Positions 25,200 through 35,062 of a DNA stretch of 64,000 nt are shown here, in pieces. The number at the start of each line of letters is the position of its first letter. Position 1 is the stretch's first letter. The stretch is from Streptosporangium amethystogenes (GTDB lineage Bacteria; Actinomycetota; Actinomycetes; Streptosporangiales; Streptosporangiaceae). The notes under the pieces are model-generated. The model was not told the origin of the DNA, made no database searches, and saw only the letters and a program-made list of their open reading frames with translations. The position numbers and the translations under genes were made by a program. The stretch spans positions 30,015-94,014 of the forward strand of contig NZ_JOEQ01000028.1 in the NCBI RefSeq assembly GCF_000721075.1, in the 5' to 3' direction.

Positions 25200-26195
25200 C
25201 CCGGTCGTTTAGCTGAGGGTTTCCAGCTCGGCGGCCGGGTTCATCACGAAGGTGAAGGCCGGCGAGGTGGCTCTCGGGTGACTTGTCATAGCGGGTGGCG
25301 ATGCCCCGCCAGGCCTTCAGCTTGTTGATCAGGCGCTCGACGGTGTTGCGCTCCCGGTAGAGGCCTGCGCCGTGTGAGACGGGCCGTCCTCCCCGGCTGC
25401 CCTTGTTCTTGCGGTTGGCCGCCTGATCCCTCTTCTCCGGGATGACCGCCTTGATGTGTCGTTTGCGCGGGTAGGAGCGGTTGGCGCGGGAGGAGTGGGC
25501 CTTGTCGGCGGCGACCGCCGCGGGCCGGGTGCGGGGGCGGCCGACGGGCAGGCGGATGCGTACTTTCTTGAGCACGCCGACGAACCGGGGGCCGTCGGCC
25601 GTCTGTCCGGCGGTCAGGACGAACGCCAAAGGGCGGCACCCGCGGTCGGCGGCCAGATGGATTTTGCTGGCCGGCCCGCCTCTGGAGCGCCCCAGCAGGG
25701 CCTGCTTCAGGCGGAGCTCGCGCCGTCGCCGCAGGCGCCGTCGCTCGTCTCGTTCAGGATCGTCCTGCCCGGCCTGTTCGTGCGCGCCGCCCCTTTTTGA
25801 CGGGCCCGCTCCTGCTCGGCGGCGGCCCTGTCGATAGCGTCCAGGACCTCGGCGTCGATACGCGTCCCGGCCGCGTCGTGATGGGCGCGGGCGGTGGTGG
25901 AGTCAACGCTGACCGGCGACACATCCGTCTTGTTCTGGCGGGCCGCCCGGGCGATCGGTCCTTCGAGCAGGGCGGTGAGGACCCCGGCGTCCCGCCAGCC
26001 GCGGAAGCGCCGGTAGACGGTCGGCCACGCCCCGAACCGCTCGGGCATCTCCCGCCACTGGGCACCGGTGCGAAACCGCCAGATCATCCCCTCGAACCGC
26101 TCGCGCAGCCGCTCTGGGTAAGGGCCGAAAGCGCCGATCGGCAGGTAGGGGGCGATGAACTTCCACTGCTCGTCGGTGAGCTGCCTGCGCGTCAT
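25200..26195 (-). mobile_element. IS5-family (IS427-like) insertion sequence, two overlapping frames
   Basis: OrfA (25707-26195) begins TRRQLTDEQWKFIAPYLPIG and contains WREMPERFGAWPTVYRRFRG and the first DDE Asp in VSVDSTTARAH. OrfB (about 25200-25800, minus 1 frame) carries GRSRGGPASKIHLAADRGCR, ADKAHSSRANR and YRERNTVERLINKLKAWRGI with the third acidic residue. The frames are joined by a -1 shift, plausibly at the AAAAAGGGG run (25790-25798). The C-terminus after LAGLHL deviates from relatives and the ends lack an obvious terminal repeat, so the element may be truncated at its 3' side, next to the rox stop. Confidence 0.8.
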
Positions 26196-26283
26196 GTCCG
26201 GCGTTCTACCGGGCCCGGCCCCGACACGGGAACGGAACCCAGAGGCTGATCACAACATCACACAGGCCCTAGGGCTCCGTTCC

Positions 26284-26440
26284 TCATGGCAAGTAGACGA
26301 ACGTGCGGCGCAGGGCTCGGGGCTGCGGGGGCGGTCGTGCCCAGATCCAGAGATGGGCGTGGGCGTTGAGCTGGGCGGTAGCGAGGGTGACCGCGTGAGC
26401 GATCTCGGTGGCGCCTGCGGGGGTGTTCGCCTTCGTGGCC
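26284..26440 (-). pseudogene. Possible transposase C-terminal scrap
   Basis: The minus frame reads ATEIAHAVTLATAQLNAHAH, then LWIWARPPPQPRALRRTFVY and stops at 26284. The basic ...RP.P..R.LRR.FVY ending resembles some integrase/transposase C-termini. It overlaps a plus-strand frame that also looks coding; only one can be right. Confidence 0.3.
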
Positions 26441-26764
26441 TCCGGCGTGCTGGGCGCGGCACAGGCCGTCACGCCGACCCCTGGCGAGGTCATCCAGCTG
26501 ACCCAGTGGGCGGTCGCCCTGTTGTGGCCGAGGCTCGCCCGGCCGGTCCTGGCCGGTGTCGGGGGCCGGACCGGGACGTTGGACGTTTACGGGCTGCTGC
26601 TCGCCCCGGCTCCGCTGATCGTCGCGCTCTGCGCCGGCGGCTACGGCCTGCTCACCGGCGATGCCCGGTTCAGTGGGCCGGAGACGCTGAGCAGGCCGTT
26701 CGCGCTGATCGTGGTCGCGCGGCTGATCGGCTGGCGCTGCCTGCTGACCTACCTCAAACGCTGA
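26408..26764 (+). CDS. Small hypothetical membrane protein
   Basis: 118 codons from GTG. Three hydrophobic stretches are present: VFAFVASGVLGAAQAV, YGLLLAPAPLIVALCAGGYG and ALIVVARLIGWRCLL. No family is recognised. The first third overlaps the transposase-like scrap on the other strand, so the true start may be later or the gene a fusion. Confidence 0.4.
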   Translation: MAPAGVFAFVASGVLGAAQAVTPTPGEVIQLTQWAVALLWPRLARPVLAGVGGRTGTLDVYGLLLAPAPLIVALCAGGYGLLTGDARFSGPETLSRPFALIVVARLIGWRCLLTYLKR

Positions 26765-26782
26765 TGACGCTGATTTCCGCAC

Positions 26783-27236
26783 TCAGCTTCCCCGAAGGCC
26801 TCGCCGCGGGCGTGGCGTGAGTTCGCTGACGAGCACGCCGACGACGATCAGCAGAGCTCCGGCGATCGCGAGTCCGGGAAGCCGGTCACCGGCGAGACGG
26901 CCGACCACACCGCCCCATACCGGCTCGCCGGCATAGATCACCGTCGCCCTGGTGGGTGACACGGAGCGCTGTGCCCAGTTCATGGTCAACTGGATCAGAC
27001 AGCTCGCGGCCCCGAGCCCGATCGCGGCGACGAGCCAGATCCACGAGAACGACGGAACGCTCTCGCCGGCGATGGGCATCGTCATCAGCGACAGGCTGCC
27101 GGCGACGAGCAACTGCACGACCGTGACGCGGCCCAGGTCGACCGTGCCGGCGAACAGGCCGATGAGGAGGATCTCCGCTGCGATCGCCACTGCGCTGACC
27201 AGCGTTACCACCTCACCGAAGCTCAGCGTCAGCCCC
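26783..27236 (-). pseudogene. EamA/DMT transporter, C-terminal half only
   Basis: The minus frame shows five hydrophobic helices: GEVVTLVSAVAIAAEILLIG, VVQLLVAGSLSLMTMPIAG, IWLVAAIGLGAASCLIQL, ATVIYAGEPVWGGVVGRLAG and GALLIVVGVLVSELTP. These are the second EamA repeat. The first repeat (~140 residues) is replaced by unrelated DNA carrying a plus-strand cupin fragment. It is unlikely to function. Confidence 0.65.
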
Positions 27237-27407
27237 GTGGAGGCAGAGATGGTCGTTGTCACCCAGGGCACGCTGTGCATCGAGCGCGAGCAAGGCCCGA
27301 CCATACTGCGCTCCGGTGACCACGCCATCTACTCCAGCGCCCAGACCTACGCATACATCAACGTGCACGACGGCCTCACCCGATTCATCTGCACCGTCTT
27401 GTCCTGA
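27237..27407 (+). pseudogene. Cupin-domain tail of an XRE/AraC-type regulator
   Basis: From ATG 27249 the plus strand reads VVVTQGTLCIEREQGPTILR, then SGDHAIYSSAQTYAYINVHD, a C-terminal cupin barrel as in XRE-cupin regulators. No HTH lies upstream; instead the DNA joins the EamA fragment on the opposite strand at about 27236. It is a second remnant at the same junction. Confidence 0.6.
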
Positions 27408-27531
27408 CACCTCACGGGGTCCCGGCGGTATCGGCGAGATTTTCAACGGATATGCAGGTCGGAGCTTCCTTAAGGATCTGCGGCCCGGGTCAGGTCCCGC
27501 ATCCGCGGGGTCAGCAAGGCCGGCAACTGCG

Positions 27532-28218
27532 TCAAGCCTCGGGGGCTGCCGCGGCCAGAAGCCGGGCGAGCTCGGCCGGCTTGGTGATCATGGGCCAGTG
27601 GCCCGAGTCGATGTCCACAAGGTCAAGGTGTTTGGCCTTGGCCAGCTCGGGCACGTCCCCCGCGGCGATCCACTCCTGAGCCTGGGCGGGGGTGAACTCG
27701 GGGCACACGACGAGGACGGGGACGTCGAACCGTCGCACGTCCGTCAGGTGCACCACGCTCTTCGTCACCCCCGCGGGGACGGGGATCGCCGCGGACGTGA
27801 AGTCCCGCCTGGCCTCCTCGCCGAGGTCGGCGGAGTCCGGCCCCTCGAACGGACCCCAGCCCGGGAAGGGCATGACGCCGTCCTTCAGCTCGAAAAAGTC
27901 GGCGTAGGGCTGCCCGTCGGCGGACGGGAAGCCGCCGATGAGCGCGACCTTGGCGACCCGCTCCGGGCGCGCGTCGGCGGCCAGCCAGGCCAGGGTGCAG
28001 GCGGCGGAATGTCCCACCACCATGGGCTTTCCTGATGCCGAGTCTACGGCGGCGAGCACGGCTGCCGCCTGGTCGTCGAGAGTGGCGGAGGCGGATCCGT
28101 CGCCCTGCCCGGGCAGGGTGATCGGTACGGGGCGGTGGCCGAGCGCCTCGAGCGTGGGCACGACGTCGTCCCATGCGGATCCGTCGAGCCACAGGCTGGC
28201 GATGAGCAGGATATCCAT
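27532..28218 (-). CDS. Alpha/beta hydrolase
   Basis: 228 residues. MDILLIASLWLDGSAWDDVV and PITLPGQGDGSASATLDDQA are followed by the nucleophile elbow VVGHSAACTLAWLAAD (GHSAA), an acid in VLVVCPEFTPAQAQEW and the catalytic His in DSGHWPMITKP. Length is normal for the small esterase/haloperoxidase-like group. Monocistronic, and divergent from a broken WYL regulator 128 bases away that may have controlled it. Confidence 0.87.
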   Translation of the reverse strand: MDILLIASLWLDGSAWDDVVPTLEALGHRPVPITLPGQGDGSASATLDDQAAAVLAAVDSASGKPMVVGHSAACTLAWLAADARPERVAKVALIGGFPSADGQPYADFFELKDGVMPFPGWGPFEGPDSADLGEEARRDFTSAAIPVPAGVTKSVVHLTDVRRFDVPVLVVCPEFTPAQAQEWIAAGDVPELAKAKHLDLVDIDSGHWPMITKPAELARLLAAAAPEA

Positions 28219-28346
28219 GATCAGTTCTCTTTCTTCAGCGCGGTTCCGGCGAGGTCGTGCCCGCGGAACTCGGTCAGGACGTCAGGCTAGGACCGATTCC
28301 GGACGTTCTACTTCCTATTCACCCCGTGACCTCCTAATGTGCTCGT

Positions 28347-28870
28347 GTGCCGACCGATCTCAGCCCCACCGCACGGGCTCTGCGCGCCATGGAGATCCTT
28401 CGGACCCGCCCCGGCGTGACGGCCGGCGAGCTCCCGCCTGTCTGGGCGTCACGGAGCGCGCCGCGCGCCGGTACGTCGGGATCCTCCGCGAGGCGGGCAT
28501 CCCCGTCGAGTCGGCCCGCGGCCCCTACGGCGGGTACCGGCTCGGACGCGGGACGAAGCTGCCTCGGTCGCCTTCACCGAGCCCGAGGCGCTTGGCCTGG
28601 TCATGGTGGTGCTCGACGGCCAGCCGACGGCCGCCGACGTCGGCGACCTCGTCGGCGCCGCCCTGGGCAAGGTCATCCGGGCCCTGCCTGAGAACGTCGG
28701 ACGGCAGGCGGCGGCGCTGCGCGAGCATGCGTCGGCGGCGCCCGACCGGTTCGCGGCCCGTCCGGATCCCGCCATCACCAGCGCGCTCGTGGCCGCCATC
28801 GCGGACCGGCGGCGCGTGGTGGTCTCCTACCGGAGCGAGTCCGGCAACGAGTGGGAGGCCGAAGTGGACA
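28347..28870 (+). pseudogene. WYL/HTH_11-family regulator, two frameshifts and truncated
   Basis: The protein is spread over three frames: LSPTARALRAMEILRTRPGV (from GTG 28347), then LGVTERAARRYVGILREAGI, PVESARGPYGGYRLGRG (about 28440-28560), then FTEPEALGLVMVVLDGQPTA through ITSALVAAIADRRRVVVSYR (to about 28868). It ends within the WYL strand, and the remaining ~100 residues are lost where the serine hydrolase 3' end begins. Not functional. Confidence 0.75.
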
Positions 28871-28896
28871 TCGCGAGCCGGTGGCGGGCAGCGTGC

Positions 28897-30042
28897 TTAC
28901 GCACCGACGGAGACGCCGAACTCCGCTTCGATGACCTTGAACATGAGGTCCCAGGTCTTCCATTCGGTGTTGGTGTGGACGGCGATGGTGTGCCGGCCGT
29001 CGGGGGTACCCACCGCGCAGGTGTAGGACCCCCAGAGGCTGCCACCCACACCGCGCAGCGTCCGGCCACCCGTGGCGTCCTTGTCGAACTCGAACAGGCC
29101 GAGGCCATATCGGGCGTGCGGCATCCAGTGACCGCCCTCGACTGAGACCGTGGTCCACATCTGCCGGTGCTGGGCCGGCGGCAGCAGACTGCCGCTCGCC
29201 AGCGCGTTGACGAACCGGATCATGTCGCCGGTGGTGGAGACGACATTGCCGGCCGACCAGCCGAGCGAGGTGTTGAACTCGGTGACGTCGAGGGGTTCGA
29301 GTCCGGGCTCCTCGATCAGAGATTCCCAGTTCTCCGGGGTGACGGCTGCCGGGTCGGTGCCGTCCTTGAAGAAGAGGTTCGAATACCCTCGCGGGTGCGG
29401 ATCGGGGTATCCCGTGTCCGTGGAGGGGCGCACGCGGGTGTCGGTCAGGCCGAGCGGTTGAACGACCCTGAGCTCGACCTCCTCGGCGTAGCTGTTGCCG
29501 GTGACCTTCTCGATGATCGCCCCGGCGAGGTAGAAGCCGCCGTTGGCGTACTCGAAGCGTTCGCCGGGCGCACCGACCGGCGGCTGGGACACCGCCACCC
29601 TCAACAGCTCTTCGGTGCTGAATTCGTCGAAACGATGCTCGGCGAACCCGGAACGGGTGGCGTAGCGGTGGCTGATCTCCGGCGCCAGGCCGGTCACGAA
29701 CAGACCACTGGTGTTGCTGAGCAGGTGCCTGATGGTGATCTTGTTGCCGTCGTAGCCGTTGACGTTCAGCACGCCCGGCAGCCACTTGTCCACCGGGTCG
29801 TCGATGCTCAGCCTGCCCTCGGCCTCCAGGGACAGGACCACTGCGGCGGTGAAGGCCTTGCCGCTGCTGCCGGTGTGCAGGTATTCGCCCGGCTGGCGCA
29901 GGGCACCGGTCGTGAGGTCGGCGACGCCGGCGGTGCCGAACCAGGTCCGGTCCCCGTCCTTGATGTCGGCGACGATGCCGGGGATGCCGGCCTCGGCCAC
30001 CGCCCAGTCGAGCACCTGCTGCACTTTTTCGTGCGCTGCCAT
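28897..30042 (-). CDS. Serine hydrolase, beta-lactamase class C/EstB-like family
   Basis: 381 residues from the ATG at 30040-30042, with AAAGG ten bases upstream. Catalytic motifs are SxxK as HTGSSGKAFTA, YxN as FEYANGGFY, and a third-box region near LRGVGGSLWGSY. There is no signal peptide, so it is cytoplasmic and more likely an esterase or D-aminopeptidase-like enzyme than a beta-lactamase. It is divergent from the SARP-type regulator at 30181. Confidence 0.87.
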   Translation of the reverse strand: MAAHEKVQQVLDWAVAEAGIPGIVADIKDGDRTWFGTAGVADLTTGALRQPGEYLHTGSSGKAFTAAVVLSLEAEGRLSIDDPVDKWLPGVLNVNGYDGNKITIRHLLSNTSGLFVTGLAPEISHRYATRSGFAEHRFDEFSTEELLRVAVSQPPVGAPGERFEYANGGFYLAGAIIEKVTGNSYAEEVELRVVQPLGLTDTRVRPSTDTGYPDPHPRGYSNLFFKDGTDPAAVTPENWESLIEEPGLEPLDVTEFNTSLGWSAGNVVSTTGDMIRFVNALASGSLLPPAQHRQMWTTVSVEGGHWMPHARYGLGLFEFDKDATGGRTLRGVGGSLWGSYTCAVGTPDGRHTIAVHTNTEWKTWDLMFKVIEAEFGVSVGA

Positions 30043-30118
30043 TGCACTGCCTTTCTGACGTTTCTTCCGTACGTCCTCCACGGTGTCCACCGGCGCTTAC
30101 ATGCCTCTTAGAACGCTC

Positions 30119-30152
30119 TTTCAGCCGGCATGGCGCCACTTTCAGCGGCATG
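30119..30152. promoter_or_regulatory. Direct repeat in the promoter of the SARP-type gene
   Basis: TTTCAGCCGGCATG (30119-30132) and TTTCAGCGGCATG (30140-30152) are direct repeats 21 bases apart. SARP proteins bind direct repeats spaced by whole helical turns. They lie 29-62 bases upstream of the regulator start, in the divergent intergenic region. Confidence 0.5.
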
Positions 30153-30180
30153 TGCGTCTTCGCGCTCATAGCCTTTGTGC

Positions 30181-33100
30181 ATGCGTATTGAGGTGTTGGG
30201 ACCGGTCCGGGCCTATGCCGACGATGGTGCGCCGATCGATGTCGGCGGGACGAGGGTTCGTGCGCTGCTGGCCCGGCTGGCACTGGCCGAGGGCGAGCTG
30301 GTGTCGGTCGATGCACTCGTTGACGGCCTGTGGGGGGAGCGTCCGCGCGGGGGCACCGTCAATGCGCTGCATGGGCTGGTGCATCGGCTGCGCAAGGCGC
30401 TGGGCGGGGCCGGGGTCGTGGAGAGGGCGGCCGGCGGATACCGCCTGCACATCCGCGCCGAGGGCGTCGACGCCTATCGGTTCGAGGAGAAGGCGAGGCG
30501 GGGCGGTCGCGAACTGGCCGCAGGCACCGCGCAGCGAGCGGACGCGCTGCTGGACGAGGCGCTGGCGCTGTGGCGGGGAGACGCGCTGGCCGACGTGCGC
30601 GATGCCCCCTTCGCCGGTACGGCCGGCGCGCGCCTGGAGGAGCTGCGCGTCGCGGCCATTGAAGACCGGTTCGAGGCGGAGCTGAGACTGGGCCGCCACG
30701 ACGCGATCCTGGCCGATATGGCGGCGGTGGCCGCCGGCCACCCGTTGCGCGAACGGCTGGCCGGATTGCGCATGCGAGCCTTGCACGCGGCAGGCCGCCA
30801 GTCCGATGCGCTGGCCGTGTTCGAACAGGTCCGCGGCACGCTCGCCGAGGAACTGGGCGTCGACCCGTCCGAGGAACTGCGCAGAACACATCTGGCCGTG
30901 TTGCGGGGAGAGCTGGAGATCCCCGAGGCGGAACAGGTTCGGCCGGAGGCGGTGCCGGGACGCCTGCCGGCCCAGTTGACCAGTTTCGTCGGCCGGGCGG
31001 AGGAGCTGAGACTGCTCGCCGGGTTGCTGGAGACCTCGCGGCTGATCACCGTCGCAGGACCCGGGGGAGTAGGCAAGACCCGCCTGGCCGTGGAGGCGGT
31101 GAGCCGACATCGGGCCCATCGGCGCGGCCGGGTCTGGCTCGTTCCCCTGGCCGGGGTGACCACGGCGGACGGGCTGCCCGGCGCGGTGCTGGGCACGCTC
31201 AGCGTCGCCGATGCCCGGCCGTCCGGTACACCGCTGGAGCGGGTGGTCAATCTGCTCGCCGGTGGTGAAGGCGTGCTGGTTCTCGACAACTGCGAACAGA
31301 TCTCCGGACCCGTCGCGGAGTTCGCCGGGCAGCTGCTGGAGCGCCAGCCGTACTTGACCATCCTGGCCACGAGCCGGGAACCGCTGGAAGTCATGGGTGA
31401 GACGCTGTGCCGTCTGGGCCCGCTCGAACTGCCGCCCGCGCACGCGGATTCCGCTCGGGCCGGCGAGTCGGCCGCGGTGCAGCTGTTCCTCGATCGCGCG
31501 GCAGCCGTACAGCCCGGCTTCACGCTGGACGCGTCAACCGCGGCCTCGGTCGCGGACATCGTGCGCCGGCTGGACGGGCTGCCGCTGGCCCTGGAGTTGG
31601 CAGCGGCGCGGCTGCGGACCATGAGCGCCGACCAGATCGCCCGGCGGCTGGATGACCGCTTCCGGCTGCTCAGCACAGGTAACCGGGCCGCCCAGCCGCG
31701 GCAGCAGACACTTCATGCGGTCATCGAATGGAGCTGGGACCTCCTCACCGATCAAGAACGGACGCTGGCCCGCCGAATTTCGATCTTTCTGGCGAGAACC
31801 GGGATCGCCGCGATCGAGGCGGTCTGTTCGGATGAGACGCTCCCCGCGGGCGAGGTCATCTATCTGCTGGACTCCCTGATCGACAAGTCCATCGTGGAGC
31901 GGGCCGGCGACGGCTACCGGATGCTGGAGACCATCCGAGCCCATTCGGCGGACAAGCTTCGCCTGGCGGGGGAAGCCGAGGCCGTCCTGCACAGGCTCGC
32001 GGGGCACTTCGCCGACCTGGCCGAGGAACACGAGCCGCTGCTGCGCTCGGACAAGCAGGTGGAGTCGCTGCGGCTGTTCCAGGCCGAGTACGACAACCTG
32101 ATGTTCGCCCTGCAAACGGCCATCGACACCGGCGACGCCCATGCGGCGGCCCGCCTCCTCGGCCCGATGTACTGGTACTGGGTCATGCTCCGCTACGACG
32201 CTCGGGCCGATGCCTACGTCGCCAAGGTCGCCGAGTTCGGCGACGCGTTGCCCGCGGACGCCCGGGCCGCGTTCACCGCGATCCACCTGGTAGCCGGCGG
32301 GGGCGGGCCGATCACCGACCCCGAGCGGCTGCGCGCGCTCATCGACGACTGCGCGCACACGGGCGCGCTGCGGCGTTATCCGATGCTGCTGACGATAGCG
32401 CTGGTGATGGCGGCGCCACTCGGGCTGGACGAGCTGGCCGACCAGGAGATCGCCCGGGTGCGCAGCGGCTCGGACCGCTGGGCGATCGCCTGCACCTTCA
32501 TGATCGAAGCCATGCGGTATCGCGAACGGGGCGACCGGGAAAGCTCCGCGACCGCGATGGCAGCGGCGCTGCACGCGTTCGAGGAGGTGGGCGATCGATG
32601 GTGGACGGCGAAGACGCTGTACGGCCTGGCGCAGATCCACTCCATCGGCGGCGAACACGACGAGGCGATCGCCGCCTACGAGCACAGCATCGCGATCGCC
32701 ATCGGCCTCGGCTCGCAGGACGAGGTTTCAACCCGGCTCGGGCTCGCCACCGAACGCATGCGCGCCGGCGACCTGACCGGCGCCCGGCACGACATCGAAA
32801 CCGCCGAACGAGCGGTCTGGGAGCGCGGTCAGCCCGTGCTGGAGATCGAGGTCCTGGGCAGCCTGGCCGAGCTGTACCGCCGCTCCGGCGAGATCGAACG
32901 GGCCGACCAGGAACTCGACCGGATGGAGACACTCGCCCGCCGGCTGCTCCTTACGGCGGAGACGGTCGAGAACCTACTGGTGCCCGCCAGGATGGCGAAC
33001 CTCCTCACCGCCGGGGACGCCGCACCCGCACGCGAGCTGCTGCCCCGTACCGTGCAGGCGGCGCAGGCGCACATGGACACCCCTCGGGCCGCCCAGCTCC

Positions 33101-33327
33101 TGGCCCGGCTGCTGGTCCTGGAGGACGATCCGGTCGGCGCGGCCACCGCGCTCGGCCTGAGTCAGGCCATCCGCGGCACCTTCGACCACGGCGACATCGA
33201 ACTGCGCTCCCTTGCGGAGGTGATCGCGGAACGGCTCGGCCGTACCGACTACGACACCGCCTACCAACGGGGCGCCGGCATGACACCGCACGAGGCCACC
33301 GACCGGCTGACAAAGCTGCGCGTATAA
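30181..33327 (+). CDS. AfsR/SARP-family regulator: OmpR-type HTH, BTAD, NB-ARC, TPR
   Basis: 1048 residues from the ATG at 30181; an upstream TTG is less likely. Order: winged helix (about 5-90, VRALLARLALAEGELVSVDA, VHRLRKALGGAGVVE), bacterial transcriptional activation domain (about 95-240), NB-ARC ATPase with Walker A GPGGVGKTR (about 294) and Walker B VLVLDNCEQI, winged-helix ARC region, then C-terminal tetratricopeptide repeats from about residue 620. Such proteins activate secondary-metabolite or differentiation genes after nucleotide-dependent assembly. No biosynthetic cluster is in the window. The divergent serine hydrolase is the nearest candidate target. Confidence 0.92.
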   Translation: MRIEVLGPVRAYADDGAPIDVGGTRVRALLARLALAEGELVSVDALVDGLWGERPRGGTVNALHGLVHRLRKALGGAGVVERAAGGYRLHIRAEGVDAYRFEEKARRGGRELAAGTAQRADALLDEALALWRGDALADVRDAPFAGTAGARLEELRVAAIEDRFEAELRLGRHDAILADMAAVAAGHPLRERLAGLRMRALHAAGRQSDALAVFEQVRGTLAEELGVDPSEELRRTHLAVLRGELEIPEAEQVRPEAVPGRLPAQLTSFVGRAEELRLLAGLLETSRLITVAGPGGVGKTRLAVEAVSRHRAHRRGRVWLVPLAGVTTADGLPGAVLGTLSVADARPSGTPLERVVNLLAGGEGVLVLDNCEQISGPVAEFAGQLLERQPYLTILATSREPLEVMGETLCRLGPLELPPAHADSARAGESAAVQLFLDRAAAVQPGFTLDASTAASVADIVRRLDGLPLALELAAARLRTMSADQIARRLDDRFRLLSTGNRAAQPRQQTLHAVIEWSWDLLTDQERTLARRISIFLARTGIAAIEAVCSDETLPAGEVIYLLDSLIDKSIVERAGDGYRMLETIRAHSADKLRLAGEAEAVLHRLAGHFADLAEEHEPLLRSDKQVESLRLFQAEYDNLMFALQTAIDTGDAHAAARLLGPMYWYWVMLRYDARADAYVAKVAEFGDALPADARAAFTAIHLVAGGGGPITDPERLRALIDDCAHTGALRRYPMLLTIALVMAAPLGLDELADQEIARVRSGSDRWAIACTFMIEAMRYRERGDRESSATAMAAALHAFEEVGDRWWTAKTLYGLAQIHSIGGEHDEAIAAYEHSIAIAIGLGSQDEVSTRLGLATERMRAGDLTGARHDIETAERAVWERGQPVLEIEVLGSLAELYRRSGEIERADQELDRMETLARRLLLTAETVENLLVPARMANLLTAGDAAPARELLPRTVQAAQAHMDTPRAAQLLARLLVLEDDPVGAATALGLSQAIRGTFDHGDIELRSLAEVIAERLGRTDYDTAYQRGAGMTPHEATDRLTKLRV

Positions 33328-33411
33328 GGCCGCGGGCGGGCATCGTTGTGGGCCAGGCAATCACGATCTCCCATCCAGCCCGAAGAGATCGGAACCCCTA
33401 GTAGTACTTCG

Positions 33412-34290
33412 TTAGGTTGGTTCGGGTGGGTGGTGTTCTGGCCGTATTGCGGCGGGTAGGTCGAGGTGACAGGTAGGACACGCGCCGGTCCACGCGCGGA
33501 TGAGGTCCTGGAGCGTGGCCAGGACCTGGTAGAAGGTCAGGCCGGCGCTGGGGCTTTTGGGTCCAGACGCCGAAGCGTCAGGAAGGCGTGAGCGGCGGTG
33601 ACCAAGGTGGCGTGATGGTGCCAGCCTCGCCAGGTGCGGCCCTCGAAGTGGTCCAGGCCCAGACCGTGTTTCATCTCCCGGTAGTCGTGCTCGATGCGCC
33701 AGCGCATCTTGGCCAGGCGGACCAGGCGCCGCAGCGCCACCTCCTCGCCCAGGCTGCTCAGCCAGTACTCGGTGGGCGCCTGAGCGCCGGTTGGCCACTC
33801 GGTCAGCAACGTCACCGTGGGCAAGACCCCGTCCCAGCCGGTCGGCCCCGCTGCCTGCGATCTGGCGTGCCTGCGCGTCGCGACCCCGGCCGGGCGCACA
33901 CTCTGGACCCGAAACCGGGAGCGCATCGGGCCTTTGGAGCCCGTTCGCCAGGTCACCCGCCGGTAGCTTGCACGCCCCGCCGCGGCGGCCAGGTCCCTCA
34001 GCGAGGACGCCTTGGCCCGATAGCGGGCGGCGGGCTTGCGGCCGTTGCCACTCCAGGTAGGCGTGGTGGGCACCGCATCGTGCGGGTGCGCGGACTCATC
34101 AGAGCGGACCGCGACGACGAAGTCCAGGCCACGCTCGGCCAGGCCGTGGCGGAAGGCGGTGATCTGGCCGTAGCCGGCGTCGGCGACGATCACCCGCGGA
34201 ACAAGGCCCCAGCCGATCACCTCATCGATCAGATCCAACGCCAGAGGCCACTTCTCCGGTTGATCAGGCGGTGGAGGTTGAGAGCGGCCA
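33412..34290 (-). pseudogene. IS701-family transposase, N-terminally truncated
   Basis: Recognisable from WPLALDLIDEVIGWG through VIVADAGYGQITAFRHGL (second acidic residue region), YWLSSLGEEVALRRLVRLAK and RIEHDYREMKHGLGLDHFEG with the catalytic Glu. The first ~150 residues, including the first Asp, are missing. After RRLDPKAPAPA-stop (33537) the family-like tail (TFYQVLATLQDLIRAWTGAC) continues in another frame to 33412. An ACTTCGTTAGGTTGG sequence at the 3' side may be the IS end. Confidence 0.78.
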
Positions 34291-34422
34291 CTGCGTCGAA
34301 ACCCCCGCGACCGGGGCACCGGGGGCCGGGCAGCCCGGCTTTCGCCTGGTCACCTCGTACCCCCGGAACTTCATGGTGCGGCCCGTTTCTGTCGGCTCCT
34401 GCCGTCTGGGACCGAGCGCGGG

Positions 34423-34863
34423 TCAGCTCACCGCGTGCTTCACGAGCGCGGCGATCTGTGCCTCAACCTTGGCCGTCACTTCGGTCAGGGCGAATCCGGC
34501 CGGCCACATCGTGCCCTCGTCCAGTTTCGCCTGGTCGCCGAACCCGAGCGTGGCGTAGCGCGCTTTGAACTTCTCCGCGCTCTGGAAGAAGCAGATGACC
34601 TTGCCGTCCAGTGTGTACGCGGGCATCCCGTACCAGAGCTTCGGCGCGAGGACCGGGGCGTTGGCCATGATGACGGCGTGGACGCGCTCAGCCATGATCC
34701 GGTCTGAATCCTGCATCTCGGCGATCTTGGCGAGCACGTCCCGCGCCGCCTCCGCCGCCTTGTCCGCGCGCGAGCTGCGGCGCGCTGCCGTCTTCCGCTC
34801 TTGGGCGTGGTCCTTCATCGCGGCCCGTTCCTCGGCCGTGAATCCCTCGTACGTGCTGCTCAT
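34423..34863 (-). CDS. DUF1801-family protein
   Basis: 146 residues from the ATG at 34861-34863, with AAGGGGGAA upstream. A charged N-terminal helix ([20 protein letters not shown]) precedes the DUF1801 domain ([35 protein letters not shown]). Related YdhG/Fra-like proteins bind iron or act as small chaperones. The N-terminal extension is common in actinobacteria. Function here is not shown by context. Confidence 0.88.
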   Translation of the reverse strand: MSSTYEGFTAEERAAMKDHAQERKTAARRSSRADKAAEAARDVLAKIAEMQDSDRIMAERVHAVIMANAPVLAPKLWYGMPAYTLDGKVICFFQSAEKFKARYATLGFGDQAKLDEGTMWPAGFALTEVTAKVEAQIAALVKHAVS

Positions 34864-35062
34864 GGCAGATTCCCCCTTAAGGATCTTGGTGTGCTCGATC
34901 TTGAGAAGGGCGCTTATGGCCCTCGACTCGGGGCGGCGCCAACCGCCTGTGGGCCTCGGCCCAGGTAGGGCGCCCGGCCAGGGCGCCAGACGAGCCGGCG
35001 GCCCTTCGCCGGGGATGAGCCGGTGCTCGGTGTCGCGGCGGTGCTGGGCGCGGGGCCGGCGT

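Noticed and set aside
26200..26290. Terminal inverted repeats of the IS5-type element
   Set aside because: Compared the flanks near 25150-25200 and 26200-26280; only short partial matches around GGCCCT were found, not enough to define ends.
29167..30111. 314-codon plus-strand frame
   Set aside because: Antisense to the serine hydrolase, whose catalytic motifs are clear.
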